A program made the position numbers and the translations under genes. From positions 90,697 through 154,696 of the forward strand of contig NZ_JAHKNG010000005.1 of the NCBI RefSeq assembly GCF_018860165.1: DNA of 64,000 nucleotides, read 5' to 3'. The notes under the pieces are model-generated. The model saw only the letters and a program-made list of their open reading frames with translations, did no database searches and was not told where the DNA came from. Source of the DNA: Paracoccus marinaquae. GTDB taxonomy: Bacteria > Pseudomonadota > Alphaproteobacteria > Rhodobacterales > Rhodobacteraceae. Shown here in pieces: positions 1 to 8,414 of the stretch; position 1 is the first letter of the stretch; each line of letters begins with the position of its first letter.

Positions 1-1
1 C

Positions 2-1582
2 CGGGTCGGCCTGCCCGAAGTGAATCTGGGGATCGTGCCGGGGGCCTCGGGCACGGTGCGCACGCCGCGTCTGGGCGGTGCCGCGGCGGCGGTCGAACTG
101 GCGACCTCGGGCCGTCCGTGGTCGGCGGGCAAGGCGCAGAAGGCGGGGCTGATCGATACCGTTCTTGAGGACGACCTGCTGGCGGGGGCCGTGGCCTTCG
201 CCCGCGCCGCGCTGGACCGGCCCTTGCCGCCGCCGACCTCGCAGCGCGAGGTCGGGCCGATGGATGACGGCTTCTGGGACGAGGCCCGCAAGACCGCCGC
301 GAGGCAGGGTCATCAGGCACCGCTGCGGGCGCTGGACTGTATCCGTTTTGCCACCGAAGCCCCCTTTGCCGAGGCCATGGCGTACGAGCGCGAGACATTC
401 CTTGAACTGCGCGCCTCGGACGAGGCGGCGGCCCTGCGCCATGTGTTCTTCGCCGAGCGCGCAGCACCTCGCCCGGCCTGGCTGGAGGGGGTGACGGCGC
501 TGCCGATGCGCAAAGTCGGGGTGATCGGTGGCGGCACCATGGGCGCGGGCATCGCCGCCGCCTGCCGCATGGCCGGGCTGCCGGTGGTGCTGATCGAGCG
601 CGACGGCGAGGCGCTGGCCCGTGGCGTGGCAAATATCGACCAGACCTTCGCCGGCGCGGTCAGCCGCGGCAAGCTGACCGACGCGGCGCGGGCCGATCTG
701 CTGGCCGGCGTGACCGGCAGCACGGATTACGCGGCGCTGGCCGATTGCGATCTGGTCATCGAGGCGGTGTTCGAGGAGATCGGCGTCAAGCGGGAGGTCT
801 TTGCCAAACTGGGGCAGGTCTGCCGCGAGGATGCGGTGCTGGCGACCAACACCTCTTACCTCGATCCGCGCGCGATCGTCGCGGGGATGCCGCATGGCCG
901 GCGCTTCATCGGGCTGCATTTCTTCAGCCCGGCCCATGTCATGAAGCTTCTGGAAATCGTGCCGACGCCCGAAACCTCGGATGAGGTTCTGGCGACGGCC
1001 TTTGCGCTGGCCCGGACCCTGGGCAAGATCCCGGTGCGGGCCGGCATCTGCGAGGGCTTCATCGGCAACCGCATCTTCAAGCGCTATCGCGCCGAGGCCG
1101 AGGCGCTGCTGCGGCAGGGCGTGGCGCTTGCCGATGTCGACGCGGCGATGCGCGGGTTCGGGTTCAGGATGGGACCGTTCGAAGCCCAGGATCTGAGCGG
1201 GCTGGACATCGCCTTCCTGCAGCGCGAGGGCGCGCGGGCGGCGGGTCAGGTGATCCCCGACACGCTGAGCGACATTCTGGTGCGTGCCGGGCGCAAGGGC
1301 CAGAAGACCGGCGGCGGCTGGTACGACTATCCCGCCGAAAGCCGCAGGCCGCAGGTGTCGCGGGCGACCGCCGAACTGCTGGCCCCGCATGTCGCGGCGC
1401 CGCAGGCCATGACCGTCGAGGCGATCGCGGCGCATCTGGTCGGCGCCATGGCTGACGAGGGGCGCGACATCCTTGCCGACGGCATCGCCGCCAGCGCCGC
1501 CGATATCGATCTGGTCGAGATCCACGGCTATGGCTTTCCGCGCTGGAAGGGCGGGCCGATGTTCTTCGCCGGCATCCGCTAG
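2..1582 (+). CDS. FadJ/FadB-type enoyl-CoA hydratase / 3-hydroxyacyl-CoA dehydrogenase, 5' end outside window
   Basis: The reading frame is open from the first bases, and the first visible residues (LPEVNLGIVPGASGT) already belong to the crotonase fold. The true start therefore lies before the window, and the GTG at 20 is internal. The second half is a 3-hydroxyacyl-CoA dehydrogenase: the NAD-binding loop VIGGGTMGAG lies near bases 515-550, followed by the conserved NTSYLDPRAI and GLHFFSPAHVMKLLEIV stretches and the C-terminal helical domain (GFIGNRIFKRY). This fusion performs the hydration and second oxidation steps of fatty-acid beta-oxidation on CoA thioesters in the cytoplasm. The thiolase partner is not visible and may lie upstream. 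The gene converges on the Lrp-type regulator, with 13 bases between them. FadB and FadJ subfamilies cannot be separated from this fragment. Confidence 0.93.
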   Translation, partial: RVGLPEVNLGIVPGASGTVRTPRLGGAAAAVELATSGRPWSAGKAQKAGLIDTVLEDDLLAGAVAFARAALDRPLPPPTSQREVGPMDDGFWDEARKTAARQGHQAPLRALDCIRFATEAPFAEAMAYERETFLELRASDEAAALRHVFFAERAAPRPAWLEGVTALPMRKVGVIGGGTMGAGIAAACRMAGLPVVLIERDGEALARGVANIDQTFAGAVSRGKLTDAARADLLAGVTGSTDYAALADCDLVIEAVFEEIGVKREVFAKLGQVCREDAVLATNTSYLDPRAIVAGMPHGRRFIGLHFFSPAHVMKLLEIVPTPETSDEVLATAFALARTLGKIPVRAGICEGFIGNRIFKRYRAEAEALLRQGVALADVDAAMRGFGFRMGPFEAQDLSGLDIAFLQREGARAAGQVIPDTLSDILVRAGRKGQKTGGGWYDYPAESRRPQVSRATAELLAPHVAAPQAMTVEAIAAHLVGAMADEGRDILADGIAASAADIDLVEIHGYGFPRWKGGPMFFAGIR

Positions 1583-1595
1583 GCGCGGCGCCGGC

Positions 1596-2039
1596 TCAGT
1601 CCTTGATCGTGCGCAGCACCAGATTGGTCTGGGCGCTGGCGACGGCCGGAATCGAGAACAGGAAATCCTCGAGAAAGCGGTTATAGGCGTCCAGATCGGG
1701 GCAGAGGACATGCAGGTGATAGTCCGAGGCCCCGGTCGTCGCATAGCAGGCGCGGACCTCGTCCTTGGTGCGGATCTGCCGGATGAACTCGCGGACCAGC
1801 GCCTGATCGTGCCGGGTCAGGTGGACATGGACGATCGCCCGGAACCCCAGCCCGAGCGCCGCCTCGTCCAGATCGACGGTATAGCGCCGGATCGCGCCGC
1901 GCTCCTCAAGCGCGCGCACCCGGCGCCAGCATGACGAGGCGGACAGGCCCACCCGCTCGGCCAGATCGGCATTCGAAATCCGGCTGTCCTGACGCAGCGT
2001 GGCGAGAATCCTGCGGTCGGCATCGTCCTGAATCGGCAT
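1596..2039 (-). CDS. Lrp/AsnC-family transcriptional regulator
   Basis: The predicted protein has 147 residues with the usual two-part Lrp layout. An N-terminal helix-turn-helix begins DDADRRILATLRQDSRISNA and contains the signature ERVGLSASSCWRRVRALEE. A C-terminal RAM effector-binding domain follows (about residues 65-147). The frame extends upstream to 2090, but the ATG at 2039 fits the family N-terminus exactly and has a GGAAC upstream. It is transcribed away from the indolepyruvate ferredoxin oxidoreductase gene. Lrp-type regulators commonly control a divergent amino-acid catabolic gene, so control of that neighbour in response to an amino acid is a reasonable inference. Confidence 0.92.
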   Translation of the reverse strand: MPIQDDADRRILATLRQDSRISNADLAERVGLSASSCWRRVRALEERGAIRRYTVDLDEAALGLGFRAIVHVHLTRHDQALVREFIRQIRTKDEVRACYATTGASDYHLHVLCPDLDAYNRFLEDFLFSIPAVASAQTNLVLRTIKD

Positions 2040-2111
2040 GATGTTCCGTTCTGATGACAGGTTTCGGTCAGAATATCCAGATATCAACATTCAGGCCATG
2101 ACCTTGGTCAG

Positions 2112-2125
2112 ATTTTTCGGAAAAT
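2112..2125. promoter_or_regulatory. Candidate operator between the Lrp-type regulator and the iorp gene
   Basis: An AT-rich dyad, ATTTT-TCGG-AAAAT, sits in the 135-base divergent intergenic region, in otherwise GC-rich DNA. Position and AT-rich symmetry suit an Lrp-family operator. The assignment is inference only. Confidence 0.3.
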
Positions 2126-2174
2126 TCGGGATAGACTGTCTGTCAGCCACTGCCTTTGGAGGAGGGAGCAGCCG

Positions 2175-5100
2175 ATGACGCGCCATGAATCCGGATTCGA
2201 CACCTATCAGTTGAACGACCGTTACGACCGGACCGAGGGGCGCGTCTTTCTGACCGGCACCCAGGCGCTGGTGCGGATCATGCTGGATCAGGCGCGCCGC
2301 GACCGTGCGGCGGGGCGGAACACGGCCGGTTTCGTGTCGGGCTATCGCGGCTCGCCCCTTGGCGGGCTGGATCAGGAATTGTGGCGGATCGGCGCGCGGC
2401 TGAAAGAGGATCGCATCGACTTCCTGCCCGCCGTCAACGAGGATCTGGGCGCGACCGCTGTTCTGGGCGCCCAGCAGGCGGTTCTGGCCTCGGATTGCCG
2501 GGTCGAGGGGGTCTTTTCCATGTGGTATGGCAAGGGGCCGGGCGTTGACCGCTCGGGCGACGCGCTGAAACATGGCAATGCCTATGGCAGCTCGCCCAAG
2601 GGCGGGGTTCTGGTCGTGGCGGGCGACGATCATGGCTGCGTGTCCTCGTCCATGCCGCATCAGTCGGACGTGGCCTTCATGGCCTGGTTCATGCCGACCC
2701 TGAATCCGGCCTCGATCCGCGAATACCTGGAATTCGGCGAATACGGCCTTGCCCTGTCGCGCTTTTCCGGCACCTGGGTCGGCTTCAAGGCGATTTCCGA
2801 GACGGTCGAGGCCGGCCAGTCGGTCGAGCTGCCGCGCGACCGGGTGTTTCTGCAGCCCGATTTCACCGGCCCGCCGGGCGGCATCCATGTCCGCCTGTCC
2901 GACCTGCCCAGCCCCGAGATCGAGACCCGGATCGAACACAAGCTGCGCGCGGTCGAGGCCTTCGTCGAGGCGAACCCGATCGACCGGCGCATCTATGACC
3001 TGCCCGAGGCGAAGTTCGGCATCGTCACCACCGGCAAGGCGCATCTCGACACGATGGAGGCGCTGCGCCTGCTGGGGCTGGACGAGGCGGCCTGTCGCCG
3101 CCTGGGCATCGACATCTACAAGGTCGGCATGGTCTGGCCGCTGGCGCGCCGCGATGCGCTGGCCTTCGTCACCGGCAAGGAAGAGGTGCTGGTGGTCGAG
3201 GAAAAGCGCGGCATCATCGAAAGCCAGTTCAAGGAATATTTCTATGACTGGCCGGGCGCCAAGCCTAAGAAGATGGTCGGCAAGCACCGCGCCGCGGGGG
3301 ATCCGCTGCTGCCCTGGACCGGCGAGATGAACCCGCTGATGCTGGTCCCGGTCCTGGCCGATCGCCTGCATGCCTTCTTTCCCGCCGAGGGGCTGACCGA
3401 AAAGGCCCGCGGGCTGACCGAGACGCCGCCGCCGATCCTGCAACTGCCGGGTGCTGCGCGGACGCCATGGTTCTGTTCGGGCTGCCCGCACAATACATCG
3501 ACCCGCCTGCCCGAGGGCAGCCAGGCCGCCAGCGGCATCGGCTGCCATGTCATGGCCGGCTGGATGGATCGCGACACGCTGGGCTATGCGCAGATGGGCG
3601 GCGAGGGGGTGACCCTGGCCGTGGCCCAGCACTGGAACGGCGGCAGGCACATGTTCCAGAATCTGGGCGAGGGGACCTGGTATCACTCGGGCTCGCTGGC
3701 GATCCGGCAGGCGGTCGCGGCGCGGGCCAACATCACCTACAAGATCCTCTATAACGACGCGGTGGCGATGACCGGCGGCCAGCCCGTCGACGGGCCGGTC
3801 AGCGTCGCCGGCATCGCCCAGGCCTGCCGGGCCGAGGGGGTGGTCAGGATCGCGCTGGTCAGCGATCAGCCGAAGAAATTCGATCTGGCCGATTTCCCGG
3901 CCGGCACGACGCTGCATGACCGCGCCGCTCTGGATACGGTTCAACGGGAATTGCGCGATATCAAGGGCGTGACCGTCCTGATCTATGAACAGACCTGCGC
4001 CACCGAAAAGCGCCGCCGCCGCAAGCGCGGCAGGATCGAGGATCCGCCGAAATTCGCCTTCATCAACGAGCTTGTCTGCGAGGGCTGCGGCGATTGCTCG
4101 ATCGAATCCAACTGCCTTAGCGTCGAGCCGGTCGAAACCCCGCTCGGGCGCAAGCGCCGGATCAACCTGTCCAGCTGCAACAAGGATTTTTCCTGCCTGA
4201 ACGGGTTCTGCCCCAGCTTCGTCACCATCGAGGGCGGGCGGCGGCGCAAGCCGGAACCCGCCGGGCTGGATATCGCCGCGCTGCGTTCGGCCCTGCCGGC
4301 GCCTCCGCTGGCCGATCTGTCGCAACCTTTCGACCTGCTGGTGGCGGGCGTGGGCGGCACCGGCGTCGTCACCGTCAGCGCGCTGATCACCATGGCCGCG
4401 CATATCGAAGGCAAGGGGTCCAGCGTGCTGGACTTCACCGGCTTCGCGCAGAAATTCGGCACCGTCCTGGGTTATGTCCGGATCGGTCGAAGCCCCGAGG
4501 CGATCAATCAGGTCCGCATCCAGCCCGGCCATGCCGATGCGGTGATCGGCTGCGACGCGGTGGTCTGTTCATCGCCCAAGGCCTCGGTTCATTACCGCAA
4601 GGGCACGCAGGTCGTGCTGAACCGGGCCGAGATGCCGACCGGCGATCTGGTGCTGCATCGCGATGCCGATCTGAAGATCGCGGATCGCGAGGCGATGATC
4701 CGCGGCGCCGTCGGCGATGACGCCGTGACCGGGTTCGACGCCAATCTCGCCGCCGAACGGCTGATGGGGGACGCGGTCTTCGCCAATATCATGATGCTGG
4801 GCGCGGCCTTCCAGCGCGGGCTGGTTCCGGTCAGCGAGACGGCGATGAAACAGGCGATCCTGCTCAACGGCGTGGCGGTCGAGAAGAATGCCGCAGCCTT
4901 CGATCTGGGCCGGGTCCTGGCCGCCGACGCGCAGCTTCTGGCCCCGCATCTGGCCGATCCGGCCCCGGCCGCGCCGCAGACACTCGAGGATCTGATCCGC
5001 CACCGGGCCGGGTTCCTGACCGGCTATCAGGACGCGGCCTATGCGCGGCGCTATACCGACCGCATCGCCCGATTCCGCGCGGCTTTGCCCGCTGATGCCG

Positions 5101-5606
5101 GCGAGGCAGCAATCGAGGCAGCAATCGAGGCGGCGGCGAAATCGCTGTTCCGGCTGATGGCCTACAAGGACGAATACGAAGTCGGGCGCCTGTTCACCGA
5201 GGCCGGGTTCGAGGCCCGGGTCGCCGAGCAGTTCGAGGGCGACTATCGCATCGGCTATCATCTGGCCCCGCCGCTGCTTCCGGCCGGGACGGATGCCCGC
5301 GGCCGACCGCGCAAGCGGCGCTTTGGCCCGTGGATGCGAACCGGGATGCGCCTTCTGGCCCGGATGAGGCATCTGCGCGGCTCTCGCTGGGACATCTTCG
5401 CCCGATCGGCGGATCGCAAGCTGGATCACGACCTGCTGGCCTGGTACGAGGCGATCCTCGATCATGTCGAGCGCCGCTTTGATCCGGCTGCGCGCGATGA
5501 TGCGATGCGGCTGCTGCGGGCGCCGCAGGAGATCCGGGGCTATGGTCCGGTGCGGCATGAGGCAGCCGACCGGATCCGCCGGCAGGTGGCGCCGCTGCTG
5601 GGCTGA
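2175..5606 (+). CDS. Indolepyruvate ferredoxin oxidoreductase, fused alpha/beta form
   Basis: A 1143-residue protein of the fused, TPP-dependent 2-oxoacid:ferredoxin oxidoreductase type that decarboxylates aryl pyruvates from aromatic amino-acid transamination to aryl-acetyl-CoA. The N-terminal part carries GYRGSPLGGLDQEL. The TPP-binding part carries WFCSGCPHNTSTR and the metal-loop region YNDAVAMTGGQPVDG. Around residues 630-685 are cysteine clusters (CEGCGDCSIESNC, then CNKDFSCLNGFCPSF) for 4Fe-4S centres. From about residue 722 is the gamma-type domain (VAGVGGTGVVTVSALI). The C-terminal helical region contains a short tandem repeat (AIEAAIEAA) from a repeated 12-base unit near 5102-5135. 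GGAGGAGGG precedes the ATG. It stands alone apart from the divergent Lrp-type regulator. Confidence 0.95.
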   Translation: MTRHESGFDTYQLNDRYDRTEGRVFLTGTQALVRIMLDQARRDRAAGRNTAGFVSGYRGSPLGGLDQELWRIGARLKEDRIDFLPAVNEDLGATAVLGAQQAVLASDCRVEGVFSMWYGKGPGVDRSGDALKHGNAYGSSPKGGVLVVAGDDHGCVSSSMPHQSDVAFMAWFMPTLNPASIREYLEFGEYGLALSRFSGTWVGFKAISETVEAGQSVELPRDRVFLQPDFTGPPGGIHVRLSDLPSPEIETRIEHKLRAVEAFVEANPIDRRIYDLPEAKFGIVTTGKAHLDTMEALRLLGLDEAACRRLGIDIYKVGMVWPLARRDALAFVTGKEEVLVVEEKRGIIESQFKEYFYDWPGAKPKKMVGKHRAAGDPLLPWTGEMNPLMLVPVLADRLHAFFPAEGLTEKARGLTETPPPILQLPGAARTPWFCSGCPHNTSTRLPEGSQAASGIGCHVMAGWMDRDTLGYAQMGGEGVTLAVAQHWNGGRHMFQNLGEGTWYHSGSLAIRQAVAARANITYKILYNDAVAMTGGQPVDGPVSVAGIAQACRAEGVVRIALVSDQPKKFDLADFPAGTTLHDRAALDTVQRELRDIKGVTVLIYEQTCATEKRRRRKRGRIEDPPKFAFINELVCEGCGDCSIESNCLSVEPVETPLGRKRRINLSSCNKDFSCLNGFCPSFVTIEGGRRRKPEPAGLDIAALRSALPAPPLADLSQPFDLLVAGVGGTGVVTVSALITMAAHIEGKGSSVLDFTGFAQKFGTVLGYVRIGRSPEAINQVRIQPGHADAVIGCDAVVCSSPKASVHYRKGTQVVLNRAEMPTGDLVLHRDADLKIADREAMIRGAVGDDAVTGFDANLAAERLMGDAVFANIMMLGAAFQRGLVPVSETAMKQAILLNGVAVEKNAAAFDLGRVLAADAQLLAPHLADPAPAAPQTLEDLIRHRAGFLTGYQDAAYARRYTDRIARFRAALPADAGEAAIEAAIEAAAKSLFRLMAYKDEYEVGRLFTEAGFEARVAEQFEGDYRIGYHLAPPLLPAGTDARGRPRKRRFGPWMRTGMRLLARMRHLRGSRWDIFARSADRKLDHDLLAWYEAILDHVERRFDPAARDDAMRLLRAPQEIRGYGPVRHEAADRIRRQVAPLLG

Positions 5607-5627
5607 GGCCGGCGTTTCGGGGCGCGA

Positions 5628-6392
5628 TCAGATCAGCCGGAAACGCGTGCCCCAGGGGTCGCTCAGCGCGGTTCCGGCGGCATCGGGCGCGCGCAGCACC
5701 ACCTCGGCCAGCCCGGTCATGTGCGGGTCGCGCGGCCCGGCGCCGCGGCTGTTCCAGACATTGCCGGCAAGGTGGTGGTGATAGCCGTTCCAGCCATACC
5801 AGCCGCCGCCCGGCCCCTCGAAGGTCCGGGTGAGGCCCAGATCGCCGGCAAGGAACCCGTCCGCCGCCTCCAGATCGCCGACCTGCAGATGCACATGGCC
5901 GACGCGGCTGCCCTCGGGCGCACCCTGCCAGTCGCCGGGCGAGGCGTCGGACAGGCCCTGCAGGTCCAGCCGGCGGGTGAACATCTCGATCCGGTCGCCC
6001 TGCCGATTCCAAGCGCTGTCGGGCCGGTCCCAATAGACCTCGATGCCGTTGCCTTCGGGATCGTCCAGATAGATGGCCTCGCTGACGCCGTGATCGCTGG
6101 CGCCGGTCAGGCGGGGGCTGCTGTCGGCGACATGGCGCAGCCAGCGGCCCAGATCGGCGCGTTCGGGCAGCAGGAAGGCGGTGTGGAACAGCCCGGCCTG
6201 ACGCGGATCGCGGGGCGTGGCTGCGGGATCGGCGCGCAGTTCCAGCAGCACCTGCGCGCCCGCGCCCAGGCGCCGGGTCGCCCTATCGCCGCCAAGCGGA
6301 TGCAGGCCAAGCGCGGTTTCATAGAAGGCCGCCATGCCCGGCAGATCGCGCACGGTCAGGGCAACGTGGTCGATGGATCGTTCGGTGGTCAT
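5628..6392 (-). CDS. VOC-family dioxygenase, CatE-like (catechol 2,3-dioxygenase type)
   Basis: A 254-residue protein with two vicinal-oxygen-chelate repeats (about residues 5-130 and 155-250). The first begins SIDHVALTVRDLPGMAAFYE, and the second contains VGHVHLQVGDLEAADGF. Candidate metal ligands are His in DHVALTV and VGHVHL and the Glu in NGIEVYW. The size and arrangement fit the CatE/YfiE group of Bacillus subtilis. The ATG at 6392 follows GGAGGACGCC; the longer open frame upstream is not supported. It lies 14 bases downstream of the DoxX gene on the same strand, reproducing the catD-catE order. The likely role is opening or detoxifying catechols or quinones; the substrate is unproven. 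Confidence 0.88.
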   Translation of the reverse strand: MTTERSIDHVALTVRDLPGMAAFYETALGLHPLGGDRATRRLGAGAQVLLELRADPAATPRDPRQAGLFHTAFLLPERADLGRWLRHVADSSPRLTGASDHGVSEAIYLDDPEGNGIEVYWDRPDSAWNRQGDRIEMFTRRLDLQGLSDASPGDWQGAPEGSRVGHVHLQVGDLEAADGFLAGDLGLTRTFEGPGGGWYGWNGYHHHLAGNVWNSRGAGPRDPHMTGLAEVVLRAPDAAGTALSDPWGTRFRLI

Positions 6393-6406
6393 GGCGTCCT
6401 CCGGGG

Positions 6407-6817
6407 TCAGGTGCGGCTCAGCGCGGCGGTGCCGCCGCCGATCATCGCCTGCACGATCAGCGCCAGCGTCCAGAAGGCAGGATATTCCCATCCGCCGCCC
6501 GCATTCGAGAAGAAAAAGCCGTTGGCGCCATGGCTGAAGATGATCGTGCCCAGCATCACCGGCACCAGTGCCAGCGCCACGAGACGGGTCTGCCAGCCGA
6601 CGATCAGGGCGATTCCGCCCAGAAGTTCGGCGGCGATGACCAGATAGGCCAGAACACCGGGCAGTCCGATCGAGTCGAAGAACTGCGCGGTGCCGGCAGG
6701 GGTGAAGACGAAAAGTTTCAGCCCGGCATGGGCCAGAAACAGCACCCCGAGGGTCACGCGCAGGATCAGCGCGGCGGCATCGGGGGCGTTCAGTCGTTGA
6801 TTGATCCGGGTCAGCAT
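6407..6817 (-). CDS. DoxX-family membrane protein, CatD-like
   Basis: A 136-residue inner-membrane protein with about four hydrophobic segments. The first contains ILRVTLGVLFLAHAGLKLF and the third has GGIALIVGWQTRLVALAL, typical of the DoxX/SURF4 family. The start at 6817 (MLTRINQRLN) has GGAACGACCC upstream and is preferred over the in-frame ATG at 6853. In Bacillus subtilis a DoxX protein (CatD/YfiD) is co-transcribed with a catechol dioxygenase (CatE). The same pairing here suggests a joint function in quinone or thiol-stress detoxification. Confidence 0.88.
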   Translation of the reverse strand: MLTRINQRLNAPDAAALILRVTLGVLFLAHAGLKLFVFTPAGTAQFFDSIGLPGVLAYLVIAAELLGGIALIVGWQTRLVALALVPVMLGTIIFSHGANGFFFSNAGGGWEYPAFWTLALIVQAMIGGGTAALSRT

Positions 6818-6916
6818 GGGTCGTTCCTTTGCATCTGTTCTCTGCCGACGCATATGAACCTTGCTGGAAGGAATGATAATCCGGCGAATTGGAAGATCAT
6901 TTGTGCCATTATGGAA

Positions 6917-7822
6917 TCAATCGCTCCAGTCGTGATCCGGGCCCCAGCGGTCGCGCAGGTGATCCAGCAGGATCCGCAGGCGCGAGGGCATGTGCCGGCC
7001 GGCCGGGGTCAGCGCATGGACGCCCGAGTCACCGGCGCGGAATGCCGGCAGCAGTTCCACCAGCCGCCCGGCCCGGACCGCGCGGGCCGAGATGAAGTCG
7101 GGAACGCGGGTCACGCCCAGCCCGGCCTCGGCGGCAATGACGCAGGCTTCGGCATTCGAGAACCGCAGCCGGCCGGGCAGGGGCAGGGTGAAGATCTGGC
7201 CGCCCTCGGCGCGGAACTCCCAGTCGTCGGGGCGGGTGAAATTCGTGTCGGTCACGATCGCATGGCCGGCCAGATCCTCCGGCACCCGTGGCGTGCCGCG
7301 CCGCGCCAGGTAGGCGGGGGCGGCGACGATCCGGCTGCGCACCATGCCCAGCTTGCGCGCCTTCAGCGCCGAATCGCGCGGCTGGCCCACGCGGATGGCG
7401 GCGTCGAAGCCGTGTTCGGCCAGCCCCATCACGCTGTCGGTGAACTGCACGTCCAGCGCGATGCCCGGATGGGCCTGCGCGAAATCCGCCAGCGCCGGCA
7501 TCAGCTGCGTGGTGCCAAAGCTCAGCGGCGCGGTCAGGCGCAGCTGGCCGCGCGGGTTCTGCCCGGCCTCGCGCAGGCTGTCATCCAGATCGTCCAGCGC
7601 CTCCAGAATGGCGGTGATGCGGGTGAAATAGGCCTCGCCCTCGGGCGTCGGGGCCAGCGCGCGGGTGGTGCGGTTCAGCAGCCGCACCCCCAGATGCGCC
7701 TCGAGCTTCGAGACCAGCTTCGAGGCCTGCCCGGGCGAGGTGCCAAGCTGCGCCGCCGCCGCCGAGAACCCGCCCAGCCGGACGACCTGTGCGAACATGC
7801 GGTCGGCGGCAAGGCGGTCCAT
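6917..7822 (-). CDS. LysR-family transcriptional regulator
   Basis: A 301-residue LysR protein. The N-terminal winged helix (residues 1-60) contains GFSAAAAQLGTSPGQASKLV and LGVRLLNRTTRALAPTPEG, followed by the two-lobed substrate-binding domain (residues 90-295) of the CrgA-like subgroup. Its ATG directly follows the stop codon of the FMN reductase gene (TGA-ATG), so the two are probably translated from one message. It lies 99 bases upstream of the DoxX gene on the same strand. It is a candidate regulator of the surrounding detoxification genes. Confidence 0.92.
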   Translation of the reverse strand: MDRLAADRMFAQVVRLGGFSAAAAQLGTSPGQASKLVSKLEAHLGVRLLNRTTRALAPTPEGEAYFTRITAILEALDDLDDSLREAGQNPRGQLRLTAPLSFGTTQLMPALADFAQAHPGIALDVQFTDSVMGLAEHGFDAAIRVGQPRDSALKARKLGMVRSRIVAAPAYLARRGTPRVPEDLAGHAIVTDTNFTRPDDWEFRAEGGQIFTLPLPGRLRFSNAEACVIAAEAGLGVTRVPDFISARAVRAGRLVELLPAFRAGDSGVHALTPAGRHMPSRLRILLDHLRDRWGPDHDWSD

Positions 7823-8362
7823 TCACACGGTCGCGGCGAATCCGGCGACGAATTCGGCCAGCCGCTTGCGGGTGTCGTCATCAGTCAGGTTGCCGTCCCT
7901 GTCGAACAGGTCGCCCGCCCTCGGGATCAGCAGCCGCCCCTCCCACCAGGGGCGGGTGTTCAGCGTTCGCAGCACTTGCAACCAGTGCGTCTGCGCCTGC
8001 GCGGTGCCGAAATGGCCGGGCGAGGTGCCGGTCAGCGCGACCGGCTTGCCCTTCCACAGCTTCAGCCCCTCGCCGCGCGACATCCAGTCGATGGCGTTCT
8101 TGAACACGCCCGGAATGCCGTTGTTGTATTCCGGCGTGACCAGCAGCAGCCCGTCCGCCGCCGCCATCTGCCGGTTCAGTTCGGCCACGGCCGGCGGCGT
8201 GCCATTGGCGGCCTCGTCATCGCCATCATAGAGGGGCACCCCGGCGATCGAGCCGATGACGATCTCGACCCCGTCGGGCGCGACCTCGCGCGCCGCGCGC
8301 AAGAGGCCCGCATTATAGGATGCGCGGCGCAGGCTGCCGCTGAGGCCGAGGATGGTGGTCAT
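7823..8362 (-). CDS. NAD(P)H-dependent FMN reductase
   Basis: A 179-residue flavodoxin-like protein of the NADPH-dependent FMN reductase family. The phosphate-binding loop is GLSGSLRRASYNAGLL, and the FMN-contact motif is TPEYNNGIPGVFKNAIDW. Such enzymes give two-electron reduction of quinones or flavins. It lies between a ring-cleaving-dioxygenase-type gene upstream and a LysR gene immediately downstream, which supports a role in quinone reduction alongside ring cleavage. The 52-base gap upstream holds a strong GC hairpin. Confidence 0.9.
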   Translation of the reverse strand: MTTILGLSGSLRRASYNAGLLRAAREVAPDGVEIVIGSIAGVPLYDGDDEAANGTPPAVAELNRQMAAADGLLLVTPEYNNGIPGVFKNAIDWMSRGEGLKLWKGKPVALTGTSPGHFGTAQAQTHWLQVLRTLNTRPWWEGRLLIPRAGDLFDRDGNLTDDDTRKRLAEFVAGFAATV

Positions 8363-8382
8363 GCTGCTCTCCCTGTCTATGG

Positions 8383-8405
8383 CCGGGGGCGGGCGCCGCC
8401 CCCGG
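8383..8405. repeat. GC-rich inverted repeat between dioxygenase and FMN reductase genes
   Basis: Nine-base arms CCGGGGGCG and CGCCCCCGG with a five-base loop fill much of the gap between the two minus-strand genes. There is no T-run, so it is more likely a message-processing or attenuation hairpin than a terminator. It resembles the hairpin half of the intergenic repeat found at 33794, 37341 and 40781 but lacks the second block. Confidence 0.5.
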
Positions 8406-8414
8406 AATGCCGGA

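Noticed and set aside
2091..4532. Long open frame (813 codons) antisense to the indolepyruvate ferredoxin oxidoreductase gene
   Set aside because: Mirror frame of a GC-rich gene; no domain, no ribosome-binding site, composition dominated by Arg, Gly, Ala and Asp as expected for a shadow.
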